From Rudanella sp031411995 (GTDB lineage: Bacteria; Bacteroidota; Bacteroidia; Cytophagales; Spirosomataceae): a DNA stretch of 64,000 nucleotides. Shown piece after piece: positions 51,712 to 60,477 of the stretch. A program made the position numbers and the translations under genes. Below the pieces are notes generated by a model. That model did no database searches, was not told the origin of the DNA, and saw only the letters and a program-made list of their open reading frames with translations. Position 1 is the first letter of the stretch. Each line of letters starts with the position of its first letter. The stretch lies in contig JANOCD010000057.1 of the NCBI GenBank assembly GCA_031411995.1, positions 1 through 64,000 on the forward strand. Direction: 5' to 3'.

Positions 51712-52990
51712 ATTGAAACACAGGTAGTTTAATACTAAACGTTGCGCCTTCCCCTTCCTTGCTTTGTGCCTTAATTGTTCCGTGGTGTCGATCAATAATT
51801 CGCTTCGTAATGGCTAATCCAATACCTGATCCCTCATAGGCCTCTTTGGTGTTCAGGCGCTGAAACAGCGAAAAGACTTTCTCGGCATATTGCTCATCGA
51901 AACCAATGCCGTTGTCGCTAATTTGAATACAACAATAAGCCGGCTTCGTTTCCTGATTCGACTCATTATCTGATTTAAGCTCACCCCGAATAGTCAGTTC
52001 AGGTCTCGTATCGGGCCGACTGAACTTTATGGCGTTACTAATGAGATTTTGAAATACCTGCCTGATTTGGCCCCGGTTCACCTCAATTGTCGGCAGTTCA
52101 TCTACCCGCACCACCGCTTTTTTTTCCGTAATGAGCAGGTCGAAATCATTCAATACATCCGCTATAATATCGTTCAGATCGGTCGGGGTAAAAGCATCCG
52201 CATTGGTCGACAGCCGGGAGTAAGTCAGAATGTCGACAATCATCGTTTTCATTCGGTTCGATGAGTCGATTATCTTCTCCAGATGTTTAACACTGTCGTC
52301 GGGCAATTCACCGGTATGTTTGTTTTTGAGCATCCCGGCAAAAATCTGGATTTTACGCAGTGGCTCCTGCAAGTCGTGCGAAGCCACCGAGGCAAACTGA
52401 AGCAAATCATGATTGCTGACTTCCAGGGCCACATTGGTTTGAGCCAATTGCTCAATATTTTGCTCCAGTAATTGCTGATTGGCCTTCTGCATGGTCAGAT
52501 CGGTCAGAATCATACTAAGAGAAATACCTTCGTCGAGTTCGAGGGCGTTCACCGAAAGCTGGCAAGGAATCAGGTTGTGTTGCCCCCGAATGAGTAGTTC
52601 GATTTTGTTATCGTCTGTCCACCCTTCCTCGAATAAATCAACAAAGGCTTGAGCTGATTGTGGGGCAACAAACTCACTGAACGACATCCCAATAACCATC
52701 GACAGCGGCAAGCCAACCATCGACGCAAACATGGAGTTGCAATACACAATGAGGCCTGCACTGTTGAGTGTTACAGCTCCCTCGTTCATGGTTTCGATGA
52801 AAACCCGGTAGGTTTGGTCAGCCGTTTTAAGGGTGTAGAGTTGGTGACCATCTTTCCCCTCCACCACGAGCGCGTCTACCTGACCCGTTCGAATAGCGTG
52901 AATGGTGTCGGTAGCTTCTTCCAACTGCCTGCTCAGATGCTCGTTTTCCTCAATAAGTTGTTCGTATGTTTTGGTTTCGTTCATCAACAT
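51689..52990 (-). CDS. Soluble PAS-domain sensor histidine kinase (kai operon)
   Basis: 433 residues, no membrane helix. Residues 1-35 form a coiled coil, 60-165 a PAS domain (MNEGAVTLNSAGLIVYCNSMF), then HisKA with H205 in VASHDLQEPLRKIQ, and an HATPase (NAIKFSRPDTRPE; DNGIGFDEQYAEK; GSGIGLAITKRI). A soluble kinase downstream of kaiB resembles the clock-output kinases SasA/CikA in role, but the fold lacks the KaiB-like SasA sensor domain. ATG 52990 overlaps the stop of the upstream kaiB (TAATG), so the two are translationally coupled. Confidence 0.9.
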   Translation of the reverse strand: MLMNETKTYEQLIEENEHLSRQLEEATDTIHAIRTGQVDALVVEGKDGHQLYTLKTADQTYRVFIETMNEGAVTLNSAGLIVYCNSMFASMVGLPLSMVIGMSFSEFVAPQSAQAFVDLFEEGWTDDNKIELLIRGQHNLIPCQLSVNALELDEGISLSMILTDLTMQKANQQLLEQNIEQLAQTNVALEVSNHDLLQFASVASHDLQEPLRKIQIFAGMLKNKHTGELPDDSVKHLEKIIDSSNRMKTMIVDILTYSRLSTNADAFTPTDLNDIIADVLNDFDLLITEKKAVVRVDELPTIEVNRGQIRQVFQNLISNAIKFSRPDTRPELTIRGELKSDNESNQETKPAYCCIQISDNGIGFDEQYAEKVFSLFQRLNTKEAYEGSGIGLAITKRIIDRHHGTIKAQSKEGEGATFSIKLPVFQYDYSTKT

Positions 52991-53304
52991 TACTTCTTGA
53001 TCCCTAGTCCTGACAACACTCGTTGCGTCTCCGACAAATCGCCGATCATACGCCGTTCGGGGAGAGGAGCTATTTTTACTAACAAGGGTAAGGCTATCAA
53101 TTGTTCTTCTTCGGCTAGTTCGGGTTGCTGATGCACATCAATAATTTCGAGTGAGTAATTGCCGGGGAGGTAGGTCTCGCAGATTTGCTTAAGGTTGGTA
53201 ATTGCCCGTATCGAGTTTATGGAGGCTCCCGTTATAAACAAGCGCAACACATATTGTTCATGCCCGCCGGAGTTATCAACCTGTTTGTCAGCCTGTTCTG
53301 CCAT
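52990..53304 (-). CDS. kaiB: KaiB clock protein, second copy
   Basis: 104 residues. The thioredoxin-like KaiB fold is clear: EQYVLRLFITGASINSIRAIT, then EIIDVHQQPELAEEEQLIALP, then ERRMIGDLSETQRVLSGLGI. KaiB binds the CI ring of KaiC after switching fold, resetting its phosphorylation. It differs from the first copy in about half its residues, including LLVKIAPLPERR for TLVKKVPEPIRK. The C-terminus ends at GLGIKK without the acidic tail of cyanobacterial KaiB. A one-base gap separates it from the other kaiB. Confidence 0.9.
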   Translation of the reverse strand: MAEQADKQVDNSGGHEQYVLRLFITGASINSIRAITNLKQICETYLPGNYSLEIIDVHQQPELAEEEQLIALPLLVKIAPLPERRMIGDLSETQRVLSGLGIKK

Positions 53305-53305
53305 A

Positions 53306-53611
53306 TCATTTCGTGGCAGGGCGGATATTCAATCCAACCAGCACTTTTTCTTCATTCGATAAATCGCCGATGATTTTTCGGATCGGCTCCGGCACTTTCT
53401 TCACCAGGGTTGGAATGGCCAGAATCTGATCGCCTTCTGCTAATTGCGGTTGCAGCAGCAGATCGACCACCTCAATGGTATATTTATCTTTCAAATGCTC
53501 TTCACAATACCGCTTCAGATTACTCAGCGCGGTTAACGATTTGGGGGTATTGCCCGCCACGTAGAGCCGTAGCTCATATAACTCCTGTTCCTGTGTCATC
53601 TTATTCTTCAT
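53306..53611 (-). CDS. kaiB: KaiB clock protein, canonical copy
   Basis: 101 residues and the copy closest to cyanobacterial KaiB: YVAGNTPKSLTALSNLKRYC, QLAEGDQILAIPTLVKKVPEP, IRKIIGDLSNEEKVLVGLNI. It starts inside the last codons of kaiC (11-base overlap if ATG 53611 is used; the ATG at 53599 would remove the overlap). Likely role: fold-switching partner of the KaiC ring. The operon therefore encodes two KaiB types per KaiC, an arrangement that allows mixed or competing complexes. Confidence 0.93.
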   Translation of the reverse strand: MKNKMTQEQELYELRLYVAGNTPKSLTALSNLKRYCEEHLKDKYTIEVVDLLLQPQLAEGDQILAIPTLVKKVPEPIRKIIGDLSNEEKVLVGLNIRPATK

Positions 53612-55313
53612 TGTGCCGGTTGCGGGTCATCTGAGCGCGAGTCTTTTCAATTACTTCGTTCCGCAACTCATCTTCTACATAACTTCGGTTCAACTCTTCC
53701 TGCACCGATTCAAATTCTTCCCGTAAACTAGCAATCCGGGATTCTAGCACGGTGCGTTTGCGCTCAATTTCACGGTCTTTCCGCCCGACAGCATGAGTGC
53801 GCAGCACTTCTCCAGTTTGGGAGAGTAGTTCCTGAGCCTCGCGGGCCGAGCCGGTCAGCACACCGTCGGGGCCTAAATACACGTCGACCAGGTCAAGGCC
53901 TTTATCCGTAATCACGAATTCGCGCACCTGATTGGAGTGTTTCATTCCCCGAGATTTCATCACATATAACCCCCGGTTTCGCTCTCCATTAAACTCAATG
54001 TCTTTAATGGTCAGCCAGGCATCCACCAGCGACGAAACACCCTCGTCGGTTTGCTCATTCAGAACCATTTTCAGGGTTAGGGCCGTAAAAACGACGGTTA
54101 TTTGTTCGGCCTGCAAAAAGTCGATTAGTCGAATCAGCATTGATTTCACTTCACTCACCGACCCCACCGTAATCAGATTTGTGATCGGATCCAGTACAAC
54201 GGCATGGGGCTTAAATTCCTTAATCACCTTATGAATGGCCACCAGGTGCATCTCCAGGCCGTTCAGGGTGGGGCGGGCGGCCTGAAAAAGCAGCAAGCCC
54301 GCGTCAATATGCCCCTGAAGATCCATGTTGATGGACTTCATATTGCGACAAATTTGCTGGGGAGACTCCTCAAACGCGAAAAAAACGCAACGTTCCCCCC
54401 GCCGACAGGTTTCATCCACAAAACTGGCGGCTATACTGGTTTTGCCGGTGCCGGCAGTCCCGGAAATCAGCACACTGCTACCCCGGAAAAGCCCTCTCCC
54501 ATCCAGCATTTTATCCAAAGCGGGTATACCGGATGAAATACGTTCCGACGAAACAGGATGAGTTAAGGTAAGTGATGTAACGGGCAACACCGAAATTCCC
54601 TCTTTATCAATCAAAAATGGGTATTCATTGGTGCCATGCAGCGATCCCCGGTATTTCACTACACGCAGCAGACGGGTCGAAATCTGGTTGCTCACCCGGT
54701 GATCGAGCAGAATAACGCAGTCCGAAACATATTCTTCAAGACCATACCGGGTTAAGCTTCCCTCACCTTTTTCGCCGGTAATGATGGTTGTAACTCCTTT
54801 ATTTTTCAACCACCCGAACAATCGCCGGATTTCGGCCCGCAACACGCCCTGATTGGTCAAGCCTGAAAACAGATTTTCGATAGTGTCGAGCACCACCCGT
54901 TTGGCCCCAATGCTGTCGATGGCATACCCCAGGCGAATAAATAGTCCTTCTAAGTCATACTCGCCCGTCTCTTCTATTTCCTGTCGCTCAATATGCACAT
55001 GGTCAACGCGAATGAGCTTATCAGCCTGTAGTTTATCTAAATCAAAACCCAGCGAAACCACATTCATGGCCAGTTCTTCGGCCTTTTCCTCAAAAGCCAT
55101 AAACACACCCGGCTCGCCAAATTCCAGGGCACCACGCACAATAAACTCAATAGAAAACAGCGTTTTTCCGCAACCGGCACTTCCACAAATAAGCGTTGGC
55201 CGACCTTTAGGGAGTCCTCCACCCGTTATTTCATCTAAACCGTTTATTCCAGTTGGTGATTTAGGAAGTGTATGAAGGGGGGCTGTTAATTCAGGAAAAA
55301 CAGTCAGATTCAT
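53601..55313 (-). CDS. kaiC: KaiC circadian clock-type ATPase
   Basis: 570 residues with two RecA-like domains. CI: Walker A GSAGCGKT (44-51), catalytic glutamates FEE (74-76), Walker B VVLDTIEN (140-147). CII: Walker A GTAGTGKT (285-292), FEES (314-317), Walker B VVLDPITN (372-379). At the autophosphorylation site of KaiC (Ser431-Thr432 of the Synechococcus protein) the segment reads TDEGVSSLVD, so Ser427 and Ser428 replace Ser-Thr and the Thr-Asp before them is kept (T422, D423). The tail (510-570) is a charged coiled coil rather than the cyanobacterial A-loop/KaiA-binding tail. No kaiA is in the window. The promoter-like box is at 55369-55376. Confidence 0.93.
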   Translation of the reverse strand: MNLTVFPELTAPLHTLPKSPTGINGLDEITGGGLPKGRPTLICGSAGCGKTLFSIEFIVRGALEFGEPGVFMAFEEKAEELAMNVVSLGFDLDKLQADKLIRVDHVHIERQEIEETGEYDLEGLFIRLGYAIDSIGAKRVVLDTIENLFSGLTNQGVLRAEIRRLFGWLKNKGVTTIITGEKGEGSLTRYGLEEYVSDCVILLDHRVSNQISTRLLRVVKYRGSLHGTNEYPFLIDKEGISVLPVTSLTLTHPVSSERISSGIPALDKMLDGRGLFRGSSVLISGTAGTGKTSIAASFVDETCRRGERCVFFAFEESPQQICRNMKSINMDLQGHIDAGLLLFQAARPTLNGLEMHLVAIHKVIKEFKPHAVVLDPITNLITVGSVSEVKSMLIRLIDFLQAEQITVVFTALTLKMVLNEQTDEGVSSLVDAWLTIKDIEFNGERNRGLYVMKSRGMKHSNQVREFVITDKGLDLVDVYLGPDGVLTGSAREAQELLSQTGEVLRTHAVGRKDREIERKRTVLESRIASLREEFESVQEELNRSYVEDELRNEVIEKTRAQMTRNRHNEE

Positions 55314-55368
55314 TAACTGATCGTGTATGATGTTGGGAACTAAGCCCTCCGAAAATGGGCCTGATTCT

Positions 55369-55376
55369 TAAAGGTA
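55369..55376 (-). promoter_or_regulatory. Putative -7 box of the kai operon promoter
   Basis: TACCTTTA on the minus strand resembles TAnnTTTG and lies 56 bp before the kaiC ATG. A TTTTTTC stretch about 17 bp further upstream could act as a poor -33 element. No other promoter-like site was found in the 102-bp gap between RR2 and RR1, so the seven genes may share this one. Confidence 0.45.
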
Positions 55377-55421
55377 TCACATCTCGAAAAAAGCATCGAC
55401 ACCCATCAACAAAATGTTAGG

Positions 55422-56924
55422 CTACGGGATACTATCACCCGGCTTCTTGGCAGTAAACAGTAGAGCTTTAATCTGTTCCAGGTCTTTGTCGCGACCCTGT
55501 CGGAGATCGTCCAGAGAGTAATTAACCGGATAATCGGGTAAGACCCCCCGCCCGGTATCCTGCCCTGGCAACGGAAGCCGGATGCGGTAGGCCGGAATTT
55601 TCACGATCATTTGGGTGTTGGGCAGTTCCACAAAAAAGCTTTGCCCGGCATTGCACCCATACGCCCCGCCACCCGTTTCGCGACCCACAATTTTAACGTT
55701 GGCGTTGAACTGCCGGGCCAGTGCCGGAAAAATAGCTGCTGCCGAAAACGACATCCCATCGGCCAGAATCAGTATGGGGCCATCGAAGCGGTTGGTTTTG
55801 TGCGGTCGCGTAAGCCGGCGATAGGTGGGCAGTTGAAGGTTCCCGTTGTTGTCGCGCCGAAGCCGGAAATGCAAATCAATGTAGGCAAAGGGACCACTAA
55901 TCCACGTTTTGGCCCCCTCCACGCGGGCACTGCGCTGATTGGCCACCGTCGAATCCCAAAATATAAACGGGCGGTCCACCACGTAGCGCAGCAGATCGCG
56001 GCAGGTTTGCGCACTGCCCCCCAGGTTGCCGCGCACGTCGATCACCAGTTGCCGAATATTCCGTCGTTTGATTTCGTCAAAAACGGTGGCAAACGACCGA
56101 CGCATAGGCCCGTCGCCGAACCGTTCCAGTTTCAGGATGGCCACCGCCGAATCCTGCCTGACAACCGACAGCCGCATGCCCCGCCGGTCGAGCACGGTGC
56201 GGGTTGGCAGGGCCAGTTTTTGCCGCCGAATGGTGTCGGCTTTCGCATTACGGGCCAACCGCCGTGCCGACATTGGCCGCGCCAAAATGGACACGGTTCT
56301 GACTCGTCCGCTCGAATCACGCAGGCCAACTGTTAAGGTGTCGCTGAATCCAAACGTAGCCCGATAAAGGGCCGGAAAAACCACCGACAGCATACCATCC
56401 TGGGCTGCTTTGGTGTATCCATCGCCCCAAACCATTGGTTTGAACTGCCGGATCAGGTCAACGGCTGTGTGATTATCGAGGCTGGTAATTTCTTCAAAAG
56501 CCGCCACTCCGGTTGTTTGCAGGGGCCGCGTGGCCACAAACATTCGTTCGCCTTTCACCAACACCGAAATAGGTAACGGAGGCTGACGGAGTTGCTTCAG
56601 GTAGCGTTGGCGTTCTTTAGAATTTGTCAGGCTGGTGTGGGCGCACCGAATCTGTCCAATGTAGGGGCGAATAATGAGTCCGAACTCCACATCGCGCATA
56701 GGCTGATTCATTTTAGCCATTGTCTGACCATACAAAAGGGCCAAACTATCGGGTGTGTTATACCGGTATAAGCCGGGGTGCAGTTCGGAGAGTGCCCGTT
56801 GCAGGGCGTCAAAATCCTGTCGCAGTTCATCGGGGCTGAACTGGCGATAGGGGTTATAATCGGTTGACTGGGCAACCGAACAAACAGAACTCAAAGTCAA
56901 CAAAAACGTGAGTAGGTGCTTCAT
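55422..56924 (-). CDS. Secreted S41 (C-terminal processing/tricorn-like) peptidase, paralog B
   Basis: 500 residues with signal peptide (1-18, VCSVAQ). Helical N-terminal part (ALSELHPGLYRYNTPDSL), PDZ-like middle (EEITSLDNHTAVDL), then the S41 core: LVIDVRGNLGGSAQTCRDLL, ILADGMSFSAAAIFPALA with the likely nucleophile Ser in FSAA, and GRETGGGAYGCN. Length, layout and the ETGG-x-x-x-G-C-N-x-G pattern match the peptidase at 40892-42394. They flank the kai operon region but 15 kb apart, so an ancient duplication is more likely than a recent one. Substrate unknown. Confidence 0.85.
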   Translation of the reverse strand: MKHLLTFLLTLSSVCSVAQSTDYNPYRQFSPDELRQDFDALQRALSELHPGLYRYNTPDSLALLYGQTMAKMNQPMRDVEFGLIIRPYIGQIRCAHTSLTNSKERQRYLKQLRQPPLPISVLVKGERMFVATRPLQTTGVAAFEEITSLDNHTAVDLIRQFKPMVWGDGYTKAAQDGMLSVVFPALYRATFGFSDTLTVGLRDSSGRVRTVSILARPMSARRLARNAKADTIRRQKLALPTRTVLDRRGMRLSVVRQDSAVAILKLERFGDGPMRRSFATVFDEIKRRNIRQLVIDVRGNLGGSAQTCRDLLRYVVDRPFIFWDSTVANQRSARVEGAKTWISGPFAYIDLHFRLRRDNNGNLQLPTYRRLTRPHKTNRFDGPILILADGMSFSAAAIFPALARQFNANVKIVGRETGGGAYGCNAGQSFFVELPNTQMIVKIPAYRIRLPLPGQDTGRGVLPDYPVNYSLDDLRQGRDKDLEQIKALLFTAKKPGDSIP

Positions 56925-57087
56925 AGGAAGTTATACTACAAAAAAAACTGAACCCAGCCACAATCCAAAAGATTCCCACCCATGTACTACTGAAAAGACC
57001 GCAAAATCAAGTTCTCTGCAATTTAATAAATTGATAAACAGCATTTCCCGGGATGTGTTTATATTGGCCTGATTATCAACCCTCGTC
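56925..57087. other. Intergenic region between divergent S41 and T9SS genes
   Basis: 163 bp, AT-rich, without a supported gene. It should carry both promoters; a TTG at 57031-57033 and a TATATTGG-like box at 57060-57067 are too far apart (26 bp) for a confident call. Confidence 0.35.
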
Positions 57088-59727
57088 ATGCTTATATCTA
57101 CATTTACTCTACCATTCAAGTTGGTTAGAAACAGTCTTGTCTGGCTTTGTATTACCCTGATTTCAGGGTCTTTAGCCCTCGCTCAGGTCACGGTTCCCAG
57201 TGCGTTGTCGGCCACCCTCACGGCGACACCAACTCTGCTAACGGTTACCAATGGCACCAGCCTGTCGGCTACGGTGCGGGGCGGCACTCCTCCCTATAGC
57301 TACACGTTCAACGGACCGGGTGCCATCACGGCAAACGGTAGTTCGTCAGCTACGGTAACAAGCCTTATTCCCGGCGTTCATACCTTTACATTGACAGCCC
57401 GCGATACGGGTACTCCCGCAAGCGGAACAGTGGCCGCTGTTGCCAGCCAGTCGATCACCACCACGGCCAGCGTTACGGTTCCGGGGGGTAGTTTGGTGGG
57501 TTCAACTACCATCTGCGCCGGGCAGTCGGCCACCCTGAACGTGGGAGTTACGAATGGCACGGGGCCATTTACGCTGATTTACACCAGTACGAGCACAAGC
57601 AGCACGGGTGTGGTGAGTACTACGGTAACGAGTTACACCAGTGGCAATGGTATTGTGGTTACGCCCAATGCCACCACCACCTACACACTTATTTCGCTGG
57701 CGGGTGCCAACGGCCTGGCTTTGCCGGTTGGGGGCGTAGTGGTGGTAACGGTTAATCCCATTCCCACCCTCAACGTGCTGGGTAGCCCGGTGTTGTGCGG
57801 GTCGAATCCAACCAATATCACGGCAACGGGCGGGAGCAGCTATTTTTTAAATGGTTCGTTTCCGCAATCAAACACAACAGGTGCATTTTCTATTTTCCAA
57901 CCGGGTTCCTACTCCCTTACGGCAACGAGTGCGGGCTGTTCGCGCTCACTCGTTTTCAGCGTGACAACCGGAACAACCATTCCTAATGCCAGTCTGGTGG
58001 CCAGCAGTTCGGTTTTGACCTGTTCCACTACGTCGGTTTCGCTGGTTGCCAGTGCGGGCGGCACCAACTATTCGTTTATCGGTCCGGGGCTTACTCAATC
58101 CGGGGTTAGTAATCAGGCTGTTGTGAGGCAGGATGGTATATACACGGTGATTATTTCGGGTTCAGATGGCTGTACGGCTGTTCTTAGCACCTCTATTTTC
58201 AGCAATACAGCTACCCCACCAGGCGGAGCTATAACACAAATTGGCCAGTTAAACTGCACCAATAATGTGGTTAGTTTGTCCGTAACAGGCGTAAGTGCGG
58301 CACCCAACTCCAACTATGTTTTCGGTGGTAATGGCTTACTCGTATCCACCCGAACGGGTTCGGTGACAGTAAGCGAAGAAGGGACCTATTCAGTAATTTA
58401 CACGGGCACAAACGGTTGCCGTAATACGTTGACAGCCACTGTAACAAGCAACACAATAGCCCCTACAGCGACTTTACAGGCCAATACTAACTTGTCCTGC
58501 ACAATCCCAGTTGTCACGCTGTCTGCCCCGGCGAACAACCAGGAGTATTATTTCTCAGGACCAGGTCAGTTTATGGTATCGACTAGCAATTCTATGACGG
58601 CCAACGTTCCCGGTGTTTATTCAGTACTTGTTGTTGGCACTAATGGATGCATCGGTAAAGCGGTGAGTACCAGCGTTGGCTTTAGCCCCAATACCTCCTT
58701 TGCGTCGTTGGCGGTCAGTAATCAGATCAGTTGCACCGCTTCCAGCGCGACACTGGTGGCGGCTGGTACAGGATTAGTTTATGCATTCAGTGGACCGGGA
58801 GTAGCTCAGTTCGGTTCGGCCACCAGTGTTACTGTCAACCAACCCGGCAAATATTTTCTGACAGTAACGGGCTTGCCCGGTTGCTCGGCAACGGCAGTTA
58901 CCGAAGTATTCAGCAATACATCGGCACCATTTGTCAGCATCACCCAATCGGGTACGATTGGCTGTACTGGTGGCAGTATTCTACTAAGGAACATCACCGA
59001 GGGGAATGATTTCCGCTTTACTGGTCCGGGCGGTTTTGCTACGGCCAATACCAGCGGAACAGCCACGGTCACACAGGCAGGCACCTATACACTCGTTACG
59101 ACCAGTCCGCTCACGGGTTGCTCGGGGGTGACGTTCATTCCGGTGGTGGCCAACTGCGATTCGAAAACCACCGCTCCGCCGTCGTCTACAACCGCCACGC
59201 CAACAACGTTCAGGATTCTGGCACCGGCCTATAATTGCCAGACGGGAGCGATAACGCTGCAAACCGCTGGTGGCGATGGCTCACCCATCACGTTCTTCAC
59301 ACCCGGAGTCACCCGGAGTTCTGCTCAAAGTACCACAGGAATAGTAGAAGCGGGTATTCGGTTCGATCCCAAACCATTGATTCTGTATGCCACCCAAAAT
59401 GGTGTTACCGTAAGCATCACGTTTGATTTGATCGCTTTTTGCATTCGTGGGCGGATGGCCACTGCCGAAACGGCTCCTGTTTTAGACGTAACCGTGCTGG
59501 GCAATCCAACCACGGGCGAATCTGTCTCGATTGAAGTTCGGGGTGCCGAGGGAAAATCAATCACCTACCAGATTCGGGATTTGACAGGTCGTTTACTGAC
59601 GGAAAAACAAACCGAAACAGCCATGTCGGTTGATCGGCAATCGCTTCGCTTAGGGTCAGCCGGTATGTATTTACTCAACATCTCGACTCCTACACAATCG
59701 AAAACAGTGAAGGTAATTCGGCAGTAA
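57088..59727 (+). CDS. Large secreted adhesin-like protein with T9SS type A sorting domain
   Basis: 879 residues. A longer-than-usual signal region (1-34, ending SLALAQ) is followed by a string of beta-sandwich repeats of about 80-90 residues from 35 to about 700. Repeats share a Cys-bearing strand (LTCSTTSVSLVASAGG, LNCTNNVVSLSVTG, LSCTIPVVTLSAPA) and a YSFIGPGLTQSG-like loop, suggesting stacked Ig/PKD-type modules. The C-terminal 80 residues form the T9SS type A domain (DVTVLGNPTTGESVSIEVRG; GRLLTEKQTE; GMYLLNISTPTQSKTVKVIR), so it is exported and usually anchored by the type IX system. Adhesion or matrix role likely; no catalytic domain seen. Confidence 0.87.
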   Translation: MLISTFTLPFKLVRNSLVWLCITLISGSLALAQVTVPSALSATLTATPTLLTVTNGTSLSATVRGGTPPYSYTFNGPGAITANGSSSATVTSLIPGVHTFTLTARDTGTPASGTVAAVASQSITTTASVTVPGGSLVGSTTICAGQSATLNVGVTNGTGPFTLIYTSTSTSSTGVVSTTVTSYTSGNGIVVTPNATTTYTLISLAGANGLALPVGGVVVVTVNPIPTLNVLGSPVLCGSNPTNITATGGSSYFLNGSFPQSNTTGAFSIFQPGSYSLTATSAGCSRSLVFSVTTGTTIPNASLVASSSVLTCSTTSVSLVASAGGTNYSFIGPGLTQSGVSNQAVVRQDGIYTVIISGSDGCTAVLSTSIFSNTATPPGGAITQIGQLNCTNNVVSLSVTGVSAAPNSNYVFGGNGLLVSTRTGSVTVSEEGTYSVIYTGTNGCRNTLTATVTSNTIAPTATLQANTNLSCTIPVVTLSAPANNQEYYFSGPGQFMVSTSNSMTANVPGVYSVLVVGTNGCIGKAVSTSVGFSPNTSFASLAVSNQISCTASSATLVAAGTGLVYAFSGPGVAQFGSATSVTVNQPGKYFLTVTGLPGCSATAVTEVFSNTSAPFVSITQSGTIGCTGGSILLRNITEGNDFRFTGPGGFATANTSGTATVTQAGTYTLVTTSPLTGCSGVTFIPVVANCDSKTTAPPSSTTATPTTFRILAPAYNCQTGAITLQTAGGDGSPITFFTPGVTRSSAQSTTGIVEAGIRFDPKPLILYATQNGVTVSITFDLIAFCIRGRMATAETAPVLDVTVLGNPTTGESVSIEVRGAEGKSITYQIRDLTGRLLTEKQTETAMSVDRQSLRLGSAGMYLLNISTPTQSKTVKVIRQ

Positions 59728-59744
59728 AGATTATAAATTGACAG

Positions 59745-59806
59745 TAAAGTAAATGGGGGTAGTTGGCAACTCTGTTAATGAGTCCCAATTACCCCCATTT
59801 ACTTTA
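59745..59806. terminator. Bidirectional terminator between the T9SS gene and DUF2490 gene
   Basis: Arms 59745-59766 and 59785-59806 pair over 22 bp with one mismatch (TAAAGTAAATGGGGGTA core) and an 18-nt loop. The right arm covers the stop codon of the DUF2490 gene. Confidence 0.7.
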
Positions 59807-60467
59807 ACTTCAACTTATACCCCACATTACCAAACACATCGGTGATCGGCCCATCGTTCACCGGCACATCAGTGAAAACAGAAACAGACAGACTCTGCCG
59901 CTTGGTAAGCGATATATCGACCCCAATTTTGCTGCGGACCTGATCAATCCCGGTGCCAATCCGGTAGAAAATATCGGCAGAAACAAAGGGTGTGAACCGG
60001 GTTTTGAAGTCGTAGGACAACTCCAGTTTATTACGGATATAACTCTTATCCGCAACAATCCCTTCGGCATCGTCTTTAAACTGGTTCTGATAACGCAGGC
60101 GATAGTCGCCTTTTAATCCCCGCCATAGTTTTTGGTCGTAAGACAGTTCGGCATAGAATCGGTGGTAAGGTCGATAATAATAATCCAGCGTTTCTTTGTT
60201 GAATTTTCGGCGACCCGCATACCGGTAGAACGCGCCAATTTTCCAGCGTTTTGTCAGGCGGTATCCCAGGCCCAACTCGCCCAGATAGGCTCGTGTAACG
60301 CTGAAATTATCGGTGATGCGCACTTGCCCATTCACCTCAACCGAGAACGATTTACCCAGTCTTTTTTCAACACCCGCTCCCGCCCAAACACCCAGGGCAG
60401 GGTTTTGCGCAGAAACAGCCAGCGGTATGAACGTTAAAATCGTGAGGAGTAAACGTTTATGAATCAT
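59799..60467 (-). CDS. DUF2490 outer-membrane beta-barrel-like protein
   Basis: 222 residues. Signal peptide (1-20, AVSAQ) and then alternating aromatic/hydrophobic strands typical of a small beta-barrel: WKIGAFYRYAGRRKFN, HRFYAELSYDQKLW, LKGDYRLRYQNQF, ending GNVGYKLKLK. This matches the DUF2490 family of Bacteroidota outer-membrane barrels. It follows DUF4956 and CotH genes on the same strand (10-bp gap) and may be part of that operon. Function unknown; the pore or surface role is inferred. Confidence 0.82.
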   Translation of the reverse strand: MIHKRLLLTILTFIPLAVSAQNPALGVWAGAGVEKRLGKSFSVEVNGQVRITDNFSVTRAYLGELGLGYRLTKRWKIGAFYRYAGRRKFNKETLDYYYRPYHRFYAELSYDQKLWRGLKGDYRLRYQNQFKDDAEGIVADKSYIRNKLELSYDFKTRFTPFVSADIFYRIGTGIDQVRSKIGVDISLTKRQSLSVSVFTDVPVNDGPITDVFGNVGYKLKLK

Positions 60468-60477
60468 AGTTTTAGAG

